A DNA stretch of 64,000 nt from contig KV918990.1 of NCBI GenBank assembly GCA_002049455.2, positions 1 to 64,000 on the forward strand, read 5' to 3'. Below the pieces are notes generated by a model. The model saw only the letters and a list, made by a program, of their open reading frames with translations, searched no databases and was not told the origin of the DNA. Position numbers and translations under genes: made by a program. This stretch comes from Porphyra umbilicalis. Lineage: Eukaryota; Rhodophyta; Bangiophyceae; Bangiales; Bangiaceae. Positions 42,721-51,894 of this stretch are shown here, in pieces (positions within the stretch are counted from its first letter, which is position 1; each line of letters starts with the position of its first letter).

Positions 42721-43764
42721 GGCGTCGCCGTCCCCGCGCTTGCGCCCGCCCCCGCGCTTCCCCCGCCGGCGCCCCTCGACGTTGACCTCCTTGATCTGCG
42801 CGGCGACGATGGTTTTGTTGAGGCCGCGGTCGCGGAGGTGCAAGGTCTCCACGTCGAGGTTGCGGCGCGCCAGGGAGGCGTGGGTGTCCTTTGGGGCGAG
42901 CATGCGCTCCTGGAGCTGGGCGGCGATAACCGCATCCGGCTCCTTGAGGACGTCATAACGGGCGGCGCAGAGCTCGGCGAGCTGGCCGTGGTACACCCGA
43001 GAGCGGAGGAGGAGAGCTTGTAGCTCTGTTGGGTCGTTGTAGCCTGTCGACTTGGTGAAGGCAAGGATCTCATTGTGGATGCGACTGCTCCACGCGCCGA
43101 TGACGGTGAGGTGCCTGGCCTCGTTGGCCTCGGCGCAGGGCTCCGAGAGGGGGAAGTCGTCCCGGTAGCGGAGCGTCTCCATCCGGTAAGGGCAGGGGAA
43201 GCTCGTCCGCGCGCACGGGGGAAGCTGGAAGTATTCCAGCGGATCTCCTCGGTGGGCAGCGCGCCGCGCCCCGTGGTCGGTAAAGGTCGCCGCCGCGGAG
43301 GGGGATTCATCGTCGTCGTCGCTAGAGGATCCGCCTCGGCCGCGCCGGGCCGCCCGGATGGCACGCGCGATACCATCGACCAGGGCATTGGGAAGGCCGG
43401 CGTCGCCGCCGGCCAGGATAGGGGCCGGAGGAAGCCCCCAGTAGGCGGGGGCGCCGACGCCACCGACGCCGTCACCGGCACCGGCGCCAGCGACGCCTTC
43501 GCCCGCTCCGCCACCGCCACCGAGTCCGCCCAACGCAGCACCTTCCGCGTTGAGCTCGAGGGCGGCAAGGCGGTCGCCGATGGCCGCCACTCCAGCCACG
43601 AGCCCGTTAATGGCTGCAGCGAGTTGGGTGGGGTCGCCGGCCGCAGCTGCGGCCGCAAGGGCCCCGGCTCCTTCCGCGGCATTGGGTGCCGGCAGTTGCT
43701 GCTGCAGGAAGGCGGCGGCGTCGGCGTCGGCGGCGGCAGCGGCAGCCGCGGCCGCAGCCTCCAT
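42706..43764 (-). CDS. DIRS Gag-like protein (ORF1)
   Basis: This is an intact frame of 352 aa starting with an ATG shortly inside repeat A1. The N-terminal half is alanine/glycine-rich. The central part (about residues 165-300) has an amphipathic helical pattern with PYRMETLRYRDDFPL, VIGAWSSRIHNEILAF and ALLLRSRVYHGQLAEL. The C-terminus is very basic (GRRRGKRGGGRKRGDG), consistent with nucleic-acid binding. There is no zinc knuckle. Position and shape fit the first ORF of DIRS elements; sequence alone would not name it. It overlaps the RT frame by a few codons. Confidence 0.6.
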   Translation of the reverse strand: MEAAAAAAAAAADADAAAFLQQQLPAPNAAEGAGALAAAAAAGDPTQLAAAINGLVAGVAAIGDRLAALELNAEGAALGGLGGGGGAGEGVAGAGAGDGVGGVGAPAYWGLPPAPILAGGDAGLPNALVDGIARAIRAARRGRGGSSSDDDDESPSAAATFTDHGARRAAHRGDPLEYFQLPPCARTSFPCPYRMETLRYRDDFPLSEPCAEANEARHLTVIGAWSSRIHNEILAFTKSTGYNDPTELQALLLRSRVYHGQLAELCAARYDVLKEPDAVIAAQLQERMLAPKDTHASLARRNLDVETLHLRDRGLNKTIVAAQIKEVNVEGRRRGKRGGGRKRGDGDAPQKA

Positions 43765-43829
43765 GTTGACAGTTCAGCGAAACCACGGGGCAGGCCCCCG
43801 GGAACCAACCCAGGCTCACGTCGACGTAC

Positions 43830-44101
43830 GTCGGTGTGAGACTGGGAAGTGCTTACCGGTCTCCCCTCGCGTCCCCTCGGCCGCCGGGCGGGGGAGATAC
43901 ACCCCCGGCCGTCGACCGGCGGCGGGGCGTCCGCAGGCGCAGCGCGGGCAGCTGCCCGAGTGCGCTTCCCGGCGATGCGGGGGGGGGGGAGTAGCCCCCC
44001 CCCCCCGACGTGAGGGAGTGTTGGCGCCCCGCGCTCGGCCGGTCGGTTGGGCGGGCCTTGCGGAGTACCCCGTGGCTCCGCAAGCTCAACTCGGCCATAC
44101 C
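43830..44101 (-). repeat. DIRS terminal repeat A1
   Basis: This is the 5'-terminal direct copy of A2 (30943-31214). The similarity stops sharply at 44101, the outer boundary of the element. Confidence 0.75.
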
Positions 44102-44440
44102 TTTTACGTCCCCAACCCCAAGAGCCTAAATTCAGCCACGTGGAGCATTTGGGAGACACGTTTCTGACACGCATGCACATTCGGACTTGGGGAAGACGTT
44201 GTTAATGGTGCTCTCACAGCTGTATCGACGTCGTCATGGGTCGACTTGGTATGTAGACGTACAGTCTTTCTTCGGTTACATCCGTCTCGGTTATATCCAC
44301 AGTGGATGTAACAGGCCGAAGAACGCACCACGGGCGCCGAGAGAACGGGGAGTGTGGACTGCAAACACATTTATGGTCGACATGATGAACTTATTCTCAG
44401 GCAGGATCAACTTACACCAATCTGAGCTCATCCTGGAGGA

Positions 44441-44749
44441 ATGAAACGCAATGTTGCCCGCGTAGATTGCCCGCCGGTCTGCCTGACGGCGGACTGCCTG
44501 CCCAACAGGGCCAACACTGGGCTCAGACGCCAGCCTGATGACGTTCAGCCTGTTGCTGACAACGAAAAGTTGGACGTGTCTTCTCTAGTAGCCATGATGG
44601 TCAACACGACGCTGCAGCGCGTGCTCGCGAGCATAAGCGGTCAAGACCATGCGCAGGTGATGCGTCGCTGGGTGGTGGCTGAGACCGATATTGAGGCCGT
44701 CGATGAGACTGTTGACGTGGTTTTGGCTGGGGCGGACGATGAAGAGTGA
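44441..44749 (+). CDS. Small hypothetical protein, 102 aa
   Basis: The ATG at 44441 opens a 102-aa frame with mixed, non-repetitive composition and an acidic C-terminus (DETVDVVLAGADDEE). Codon composition is less GC-skewed than in the antisense shadows nearby. A short helix-like stretch (SLVAMMVNTTLQRVLASISG) is visible. There is no domain I recognise and no neighbour that suggests a role. It could be a chance frame. Confidence 0.25.
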   Translation: MKRNVARVDCPPVCLTADCLPNRANTGLRRQPDDVQPVADNEKLDVSSLVAMMVNTTLQRVLASISGQDHAQVMRRWVVAETDIEAVDETVDVVLAGADDEE

Positions 44750-46742
44750 TGGGGCACGGTGGGCTGGTACGAGGGACACTCTTGCGTGATCATATTCTGC
44801 GAAGGCAAGTAAAATCTACTCTCTTAAAGACGCTTGTAGGCTACTTTGTCCGTCCGCGACCACCCCCGATTGCTGATCGTTCAACAGTGTCAGTATTCAC
44901 AACCGATTCCAGCCAGTGGGCCAGTGTTCACAGGTATTAGAGTAATTCATGACACGGCATGCACATAAAGTGCGGGTCGGTCGGAAATTCACCCCCCATG
45001 ACAGAATTATTTCGTCCAAAAGTAGTCTCAGCGGTGGTCGTCGTTGGTGGGTGGGGTGGGGGCATGGGTCGGGTGGGGTGCCGTGATCGCGGCGGGGTCG
45101 GGTGGGTGCGGGTAGGGTGGGGGGGTGTGGAGTGGGAGGGGTGTGGGGTGGGAGGGGTGTGGGGTCGGGGGTGTGTGGGGTGGGGGGGGTGTGGGGTGGG
45201 GGGGTGGGTGGGGGGTGGGGTGGGGGGGGTGGGTGGTGTGGGGGGCGTAGGAGGCGGCGCGGGGTGGGTTGGGGTGGTGTGGGTGTGCGTAGGGCGGGGT
45301 CGGTAGGGTGTGCAGTGTGTAAGAGGCGAGGCGAGGCGGGTTCGGATGGCGTGGATGTGGGTAGGGTCCGGTGGTTGGAGTGTATGGGGTGGGGCATGTG
45401 CGGTTGTTGTAGTGGGGTGAGATGTGCTTGGACATACAGGTGGGCTGGGCTGGGATGAACCGGGAAGAGTACACCAGGGTGCTGTGTCGGTATTGGCATG
45501 ATGAAGGCGCAGTCCAGGAGTGTGATGAAGAGTGTTCGCATGAAAAGACACCCGCGCGTCCTGTCGTCATGGTGACACCTGTCATGTTACTGAATAGTGG
45601 CCGGTCTTACAATTCAAAGTGCCCTCCAGGCGCTAGCCGGCCACCGGGCACTAGTTGGTTTTCATCTCGTCCGAGTTCCCCGTTAATGCTGCCTTTCGTA
45701 CTTGTCTTTCTTCCCGGTAGTATTGAAATCACCTCACAGCAGCCGATCGAGCCAGAAGAACCTAAGTACTGTCAGCAACTGTAAACAAATGGCGATGGAT
45801 ATGACCGAATAATGACTGTACGCTGAACCGCACAACGACGGGGGGTGGAATCGCCTCTCAGCGCCTGGAGGAGCGGACTCGAGTGTGGTCGACATTTCTG
45901 AAGCTGGTCGACACTTGGCCGAGATAGGCTACCATCCAAAATCAGTCTAGTTTCGTTCCTGGGGTGCTACTGTTTACTGGGTGTGGTCGTGCGCAAAGAT
46001 CGGTGTGCCTCGGGACGGACCGCCAGCTCCTCCCCTCCCCGATTGGCCACACCCCCACCAAGAGGCCCGCCGCACGATCCGGAGCCCGCGTGGGCGCGGC
46101 CCTCCGCCAGCCACCCGTACGGTGGCGCCGCCGCCAAGCGGTCGATTTGAGCCAGCGACCGCGAAGAGAGTCCGCCTTCGAACCGTGCCCCACAACCCCC
46201 CCCCCCAACTCAAGGCGCGAAACTGACAACTGCGGGCGGCGCGGCGCGCGAGGGCACAGGGCGCGGCTCTGGGGAGCCCGACAGCTGCGGGTGCCCCCCC
46301 ACCGCGTGACGCGGCGCCCCGCTTTTTGAGTGACGGCCGGCGCCGTCAGCGGCACCGTCGCCGTCGCCACCGCCGCTGCTGGCCACGCCACCCGTGCGCG
46401 ACGCCACGTCCGCTGCCGCCGCGAGCCGCGCGCGGTGCGACCGCCCCGCCCCGCCCCTCTCCCCCTCCCACCCACCTACCGCGCCCCGCAGTGCCCGTCG
46501 CGCCGTCCGCACCTCACGGCCGCAGCGCTCCCGTGCACCGCCGCTGCTCACGCGACACACCGTTGGTGGTGGCGCGCACGCGCCTTGTGCGGGGAGCTGC
46601 GGAGCAGCGGTCCGTGGCTGTGGATGCTCCGTGGGCTGTGTCGCCGGCTCTCCTTGGCTCTGTCTTCCTCCCGCCCGCCGCGACCTCCTGGGCTCTCCAC
46701 CCTGCCATCTGGGTGGGGCGTGCTCCGCAGGTGCCCGTCACC
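44750..46742. other. Gene-free stretch with an extreme G/T-rich tract
   Basis: About 45040-45300 is almost entirely GGGTGG, GGGGTGTGG and GGTGGG words on the plus strand; the open frames there on either strand are simple-sequence artefacts. From 46000 to 46700 the DNA is pyrimidine- and C-rich and may hold the promoter and leader of the SR-protein gene. No other gene is seen. Confidence 0.5.
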
Positions 46743-48624
46743 ATGCGTCGCGGCGGCGGCGGCGGTGGCGGCGGCGGCGGCGGCGGCGGCATGCGTGACC
46801 GCCGTGGTGGCCCGACCATCAGCCTGCACGTGCGCGGGTACGACCAGGTGCGGACCACGGCCGAGGCGTTGCGTGCGAAGTTCATGCAGTTTGGCCAAAT
46901 CCTCGACGTGTACATGCCGCGGGACTACTACACGAAGAAGCCGCGCGGCTTTTGCTACATTGAGTTTGAGAATGACGCGGAGGCTGACAAGGCCAAGGAG
47001 GAGACGGATCGGACGGTACGTGAAGGGACTACTCGCTGGGGAGGCATTGTAAGAGAGGCTCCGAGGAGTGCTGTGGTCGAGCCGTGGCGGAAGAGCGACC
47101 GGCGTGACGCTTGGACATGGCGACGTTGGCTGCAGCGGCGTGCTGGTGGGCTCGCATTGGCACGCCGCCATGCATCGGCGGGGGTCTTCGCGCGCGTCCG
47201 AGGCGTCGCGGCCGAGGTGTCATAGCCGGTGGATCGCTTTGAGCTGACCCTGCGCCAATGCTCCTTCCTCTTGCTTCCTCTTTGTGCGGCCTTCGGGTCA
47301 CGCCTCCCGCCGCCCCCGCAACGCCCCCCCCCCCCCGCAGGACCTCTTTCGCGATGGGAACATGGTGAACGTTATGTGGGCGGCGGGGAGCCGCAAACGA
47401 CCCGAGCAGATGCGGGCACTAGAGCACCGCGACGCGTCCCGCTCCCGCTCCCGCTCTCCCGTCCGCGGGCGTGTCGGCCCTGGCGGAGCCAGCGGCGGCC
47501 GCGGGCGCTCCCGCTCCTGGTCTCGCGAACGTGTCGGTGGCGTCGGTGTCGGCAACGGCGGTGGCCGCATGCCGTTCCGCGACTACCCGCGCGCGCCGCC
47601 CATGCGCGACTACCCGCGCGCGCCACTGCCGGGTGGCCGCATGGGGCCACCCCCGTTTGGCCCCGGTGGCGGCCCGCCGATGGGCATGGGCGGTGGCGGC
47701 GGCTTCTACCCGATGGGAGGACCGCGCATGCGCTCCCCAATGCACCGCTCCCGCTCCCGCTCGCGGAGCATGCGGTCCCGCTCCCGCTCCCCGTACGGCC
47801 GTCGGTCGCGGCTGCCCCGCCGCCGCTCTCCACCGCGCATGTCCGGGGCGGGCAATGGCCGACGGTCGCGGTCGCCGCGTGCTCGTGCCCCCGTGTCCCG
47901 CTCGCGGTCTCCGCGCTCTCGCTCGCCCCGCTCCCGCTCCCCGCGCTCCCGTTCCCCGCTCTCTCGCTCCCCGCGGTCCCGCTCGCCACGGTCGCGGTCG
48001 CCGCGGTCCCGATCCCCGCTCTCGCGGTCGCCCCTATCGCGGTCGCCTCGGTCCCGCTCGCCCCGTTCTCGCTCGCCGCGGAGCCGGAGCCGGAGCCTCT
48101 CCCGCTCCCGCTCCCCCTACGGCCGGCGGGGCCCGCGCGGCGACGGGATTGAGCGCAAGCGCTCCCGCTCCCGCTCCCGCTCCCCTGTTGTGCGCTCCCC
48201 GCAGCGCCGCCGCTTGTACGGGCCGGGCGCAGCGGGGGATGGGCCCCCCCCTGGGCGGTCTGTCTCGGGTCGCCGGCGGTCGGGAGGGGGCCTGGGAAGC
48301 CCGCACGCTCGGTCCCGGTCCCGTTCGCCGCTGCCTCGGGGGCGGGTGGGAGGGCGCTCGCCGTCGCCGCTGCCCCGCCGTGCGCGGTCGCCGCCGGGCT
48401 CCCGCCGTGCCGGGCGCACCCCACCGCCGAATCGGGGCGGGGGGGGCGGACGCACGCCGCCGTCTGCCCGCCGCAACGGGGGAGGATTGCGGGCGCCTCC
48501 GAGCCCCCGTGTTCTTAACCCACGATCGCATAGCCCCCTTCGGCCGGGAGGGAGCCCGCGACGGTCCCTGGCGGGTCGGTGGTCCCGCAGCCCGCGGCGG
48601 TCCCGCTCCCCGCCCGTGCCTTGA
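46743..48624 (+). CDS. SR splicing factor, SRSF10/SCL-like, two exons
   Basis: Exons 46743-47015 and 47341-48624 join in frame to 518 aa, with a 325-base intron having GTACGT at the donor and a C-tract plus GCAG at the acceptor. The start lies in CACCATG. A poly-glycine run (about residues 4-16) precedes one RRM: ISLHVRGY (RNP2) and RGFCYIEF (RNP1), with DVYMPRDYYTKKPRG between, as in SRSF10 and plant SCL proteins. The intron falls inside the RRM before DLFRDGNMVNVMWA, which is followed by the RKRPEQMRALE segment typical of that group. The last 430 residues are an RS domain with long RSRSP/RSPRSRSP arrays and Gly-rich spacers. The protein should act in the nucleus on pre-mRNA splice-site choice and be regulated by phosphorylation of the RS domain. 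Family call is strong; orthology within SR proteins is less sure. Confidence 0.88.
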
Positions 48625-50273
48625 ACCATTCTTACCATATGCCTTGTGTGCGGGCTGTGGGAAGCCGCGCTTCGAGGGGGGGGCGTGCACAAACTCTTTT
48701 GGTCGGCCGATTGTGGAGCTTAGTCGGCTGGGTGTGCTCGGCTCTGGCACGCATGTGCTGAGGCGGTGCCGCGGGCGCCGTTTGGGAGGGCTTGCTGCTT
48801 GCCTTGTGTGCGTGTGGTCATGTGCTGGAGCTCGCGGCTTGCACGGTGCGTGATCCTTGACACGCGTCACACTGCACTGGAGGCCTCTGTATGTTTTGGC
48901 GATGCGTACGAGGGCGGATGAGCGGTAACGGGCGGCCAGTCCCGCTCGCGGTCGCGCTCGTGGCTGCGCATGATTGGTGCGTAACCTGGCTTGGCGTTGC
49001 GCTTGGTGTGCTTGTCTTGTGTCTCTTTGTGCATGTGGTGTCACGTCGTGCGCTGCATGTGTTTTTGTTCTTGCATGGTCGCTTGCTTGACATTGTTTGT
49101 CGCCGTGGTCAGCAGTGGCTGCTACGGGTTTCTGTTTCAAGACGCTTCGCAAGGTCCTGCGTCGCGGTGTTCTAAGTGTCTACGCGTCCGCTGGTCAAGT
49201 AGTTCGGGCTCGGGGTCGGGGGGGTGATCGGGCTGGTGGCGAGCCTCGACGTCGTAATCAGCGTTCGCACTGTCGACACGCCTGTGCGACGACGGCTGGT
49301 CGGTGTCTGTGATAGAGCAAGGGCGTGTGTCGACGTCGTGGTCTCGTGACCCGCTCGCGGCGCCCGCTACGACCGCTCCTCCCTCAGACCGTGGACACCG
49401 TCGCGGTGCACCTCGCTGGCCGTACCAGTCCCCCCGCCAAGCGCAGTCGGTTTGAGCCCCTCAAGCGTCGTTTCCCATCCAGGTCGTGGGGTACCAAGCG
49501 GCGGCACCCCAAGCGCACTCCTCTTCGCCCCCTCCCGTGCGGCCGATACGCGCAACCGCGCAAGGCCTGCCAAGAGCCCAAGCGCCCCAGTCCACTCCCT
49601 TGCAAGCCCCCAAGCGCAACCAGTCGTCCATCTACTAACGCAGCAGCTTCGTGGTGGGGCCGTCCATCGGTGGTGGTGGCCGGCTCGACCGTGGTAACGT
49701 CAGCGTGGCCACAGCCATCGTTGGGTTGTTCCTGGCGCTTAGTCTCCCTCTTGCGTCTTTTGCGGGCTGCTTGCTTTCTGTGGTGACTCTTCGTGGTGGT
49801 TGGCGGAATGACGACCACTAACCGCTGGTGTGTTCTTGCGCTGTCTCGCTCTGTTATTTGCCTTTCTACATGACTTGTCTCTTCTCCCTTGTTTCCCGTC
49901 CAATAAAACCCATTTCTTGCTCTGTTGACTCCTGTTGATGGGGCTTTTTCCGGCTAGAGCTGATAGCTGCGGCACTCGTGGACAGCACTTGATGCCACAC
50001 CTGCGGCGTGTGTCGCGTTGTGACCCACAGAGGCTCAGGCGACATTGTTCATGGGGTTGCACCGATATCAGAACACAGGATAGCCTCGTTTCAAGACCAT
50101 TACATCATGCAGTAGAGTCCTGGGCAAGGAAGAGCTGCTTCGCCGTGCTTGCGGAGCTGCTGCGCACCAGCCGAAATGACCGAAGTGCGAGGGAAAGTAG
50201 TAACAGAGCGCCGCCTCAGCTAGTTTATATACAGCACGGATGACACCTATACATACACAGCGCCACCTACGAC
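48625..50273. other. Long 3' flank of the SR gene; poly(A)-like signal
   Basis: No supported gene lies here. The plus strand from about 48640 to 49900 is G/T-rich and could be a long 3' UTR. AATAAA occurs at 49901-49906, followed by T-rich sequence. A minus-strand TATATAAA near 50223-50230 has no evident gene downstream. Confidence 0.35.
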
Positions 50274-50759
50274 TCAAACCAGGTTCTTGTCGCAAAACTT
50301 TTGGAGCCCCTCCATGGCCGGCTCGGCCATGTCGTCCATCTTGCCCTGCAACGTAAACGAAAACGGGGCCAGGAGGTAGCGCAGGCGCACGTCGGCCGTG
50401 TACGACACGTCCGTGCCGGGCACGCCGTTGGCGCCTGGAGCGTCGGTCATCTCGAGTGTGTCAATAGAGCGCACAAACGTTGCGTTGCCCGTAAAGCCGA
50501 GGATGCTCTTGGTACCCGCCTCGCCCGCATCATACGTGGTCGTTGTGTAATCGACCGACATGGGCTTGGAGTCGGGGGACGGTTGAAACTGGATGTTCCA
50601 CTTGGTGCCGACGCCAAACGCGTCTGTGGGCTGGCCGGGCACCTTGGTCGACTCGACAATGGCAGGGTCCCAGCTCGACGCGCGGGACCAATCACGGAGG
50701 AGCTCAAAGCACCGCGACCGCGACGCAGCGACGTGGAGCGTCTTGGAAAACTTGACCAT
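50274..50759 (-). CDS. SRPBCC/START-like (polyketide cyclase family) protein
   Basis: This is a single exon of 161 aa with a GCCATGG start. The whole protein is one SRPBCC fold: MVKFSKTLHVAASRSRCFELLRDWSRASSWDP matches the typical first strand and helices of polyketide cyclase/dehydrase proteins, followed by alternating beta strands (GVGTKWNIQF, VDYTTTTYD, VSYTADVRLRYLL) and a long C-terminal helix ending EPAMEGLQKFCDKNL. Such proteins bind lipids or other hydrophobic ligands in a deep pocket. There is no targeting peptide or membrane segment, so it is probably cytosolic. The substrate cannot be inferred and there is no operon-like context. The neighbouring MenH-MenC gene is divergent, about 1.1 kb away. 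Confidence 0.7.
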   Translation of the reverse strand: MVKFSKTLHVAASRSRCFELLRDWSRASSWDPAIVESTKVPGQPTDAFGVGTKWNIQFQPSPDSKPMSVDYTTTTYDAGEAGTKSILGFTGNATFVRSIDTLEMTDAPGANGVPGTDVSYTADVRLRYLLAPFSFTLQGKMDDMAEPAMEGLQKFCDKNLV

Positions 50760-51894
50760 GGCGGCGGTCGGTGGGGGCGAGGGGGAGCGTAGGCGAGACG
50801 CGCAACGGACGAGCGGCAGTCAGCAGGAGCGAGCAAAGAGGAGGCCGGAAAGGTGCGGGGGAGAGTAGCGCGGCGGGGGATGTACGCAACTGCATGCATG
50901 CGCGAGTGGCGCGGCGTCGCTGATGAGCGATGCAGTTGAAGCCTCATACGAGGTCGTGTTGCACATTGTGCGGCAAGCCATCGCGGCTTCCACTGCAGTG
51001 CTGTGCGTGCATGCAATGCATTCAACTGGCCGGTTCAGCCGCACGATGGTGCCCACCACACGTCGAGGCACGTACGGTACAGATAGCGGCCTCTTCTGTT
51101 CTCGCCAGCAACACACGTGGCTCCCTACATTAGAATCTTCATTCGAAGAGCGGTTTGAAATTTATGCATTCCAAAGTCATGTGCGTGACCGTCTCGACGG
51201 AGCAGAGGTGTTCTGCGGTTTTCCTGTGACTGACGGCATGAAACAGGGTTCTCTCCTTGATTGCGTCACGCACATACTGTACAGAGAGGTCCAAGGCCCC
51301 AGAGTTGGCCTGTGGAGCTCTTTGAGACTTGTGTAGCTCCCCCTCCTGGTGCTGGCGTGTCGAAAGTAGGGAAAACGTGCAAAGTATACCCATCCTAAAG
51401 TTTGTGGGTCGGAACTTGGGCCATGTCGACAAACTCAGTTGCGGTGGAGAGATCTCGATACGGCCGTCACGGTGGGGGGCTTTCCGAAATGTGCAGCCGG
51501 TCATACAGTGACGATTGCAGGGAGCCACACATGCGTTCCAGTTGACGTTGTATCCCATTCCACATCGATTCCTTCACAACTCTGGGTTCCATCGTAAAGT
51601 TACCGTGTCCCAAAGGCTCACACGCGACACCTGGGATGCATCGGGTTTGGCGGCCTCGTGGGGGCCCCCATCGCGACCGTCGCTCTGTGCCGTTGTCTCG
51701 TCTTGTCCTCCAGGACCGCGTCGGGCCGGCCGGAGCGGCGCGCGCCCACCTCGAGGCTCCCTGCAACGGCGCCTTGTCTGCCGCGTTCCCCGTCCGCGGC
51801 GGTGCGGGTCGTGCCCGTCCGTGACGCGCTGTCGGTGACCGTGGAGGACGCGTCCCCCCAGCCACCCCCCCCCCCCCTTCCCGCGAGTGGCGTC

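Larger units (their letters stand above)
30703..44101 (-). mobile_element. DIRS-superfamily (PAT/Ngaro-like) retrotransposon, interrupted by a hAT element
   Basis: Read on the minus strand, the order is repeat A1 (44101-43830), Gag-like ORF, RT/RNase H, tyrosine recombinase, B1 (31240-31211), A2 (31214-30943) and B2 (30732-30703). A1 and A2 are about 270-bp near-identical direct copies. B1 and B2 are 30-bp copies with one mismatch. B1 runs straight into A2, the split-direct-repeat layout known for PAT and Ngaro elements. No target duplication is seen outside, as expected for tyrosine-recombinase integration. Removing the hAT and one target copy leaves 4,982 bp, a normal DIRS length. The RNase H frame carries a stop, so this copy is probably inactive. 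Confidence 0.8.

Noticed and set aside
30943-44101. A1/A2 direct repeats as LTRs of a conventional LTR retrotransposon
   Set aside because: There is no integrase of the DDE type, no protease and no 4-6 bp target duplication; the element has a tyrosine recombinase and B1/B2 split repeats.
44102-44180. Upstream extension of the RT-frame open reading frame through repeat A1 to 44180
   Set aside because: It crosses the element boundary at 44101 and the Gag gene in another frame; the part before about 42720 is a chance open frame.
44897-45585. Proline/threonine/histidine-rich minus-strand frames over the G/T tract
   Set aside because: They are translations of the simple repeat in successive frames, not a proline-rich cell-wall protein.
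47372-48424. Gly/Ser/Thr-rich minus-strand frame opposite the RS domain
   Set aside because: It is produced by reading the RS-repeat codons backwards; no independent support.
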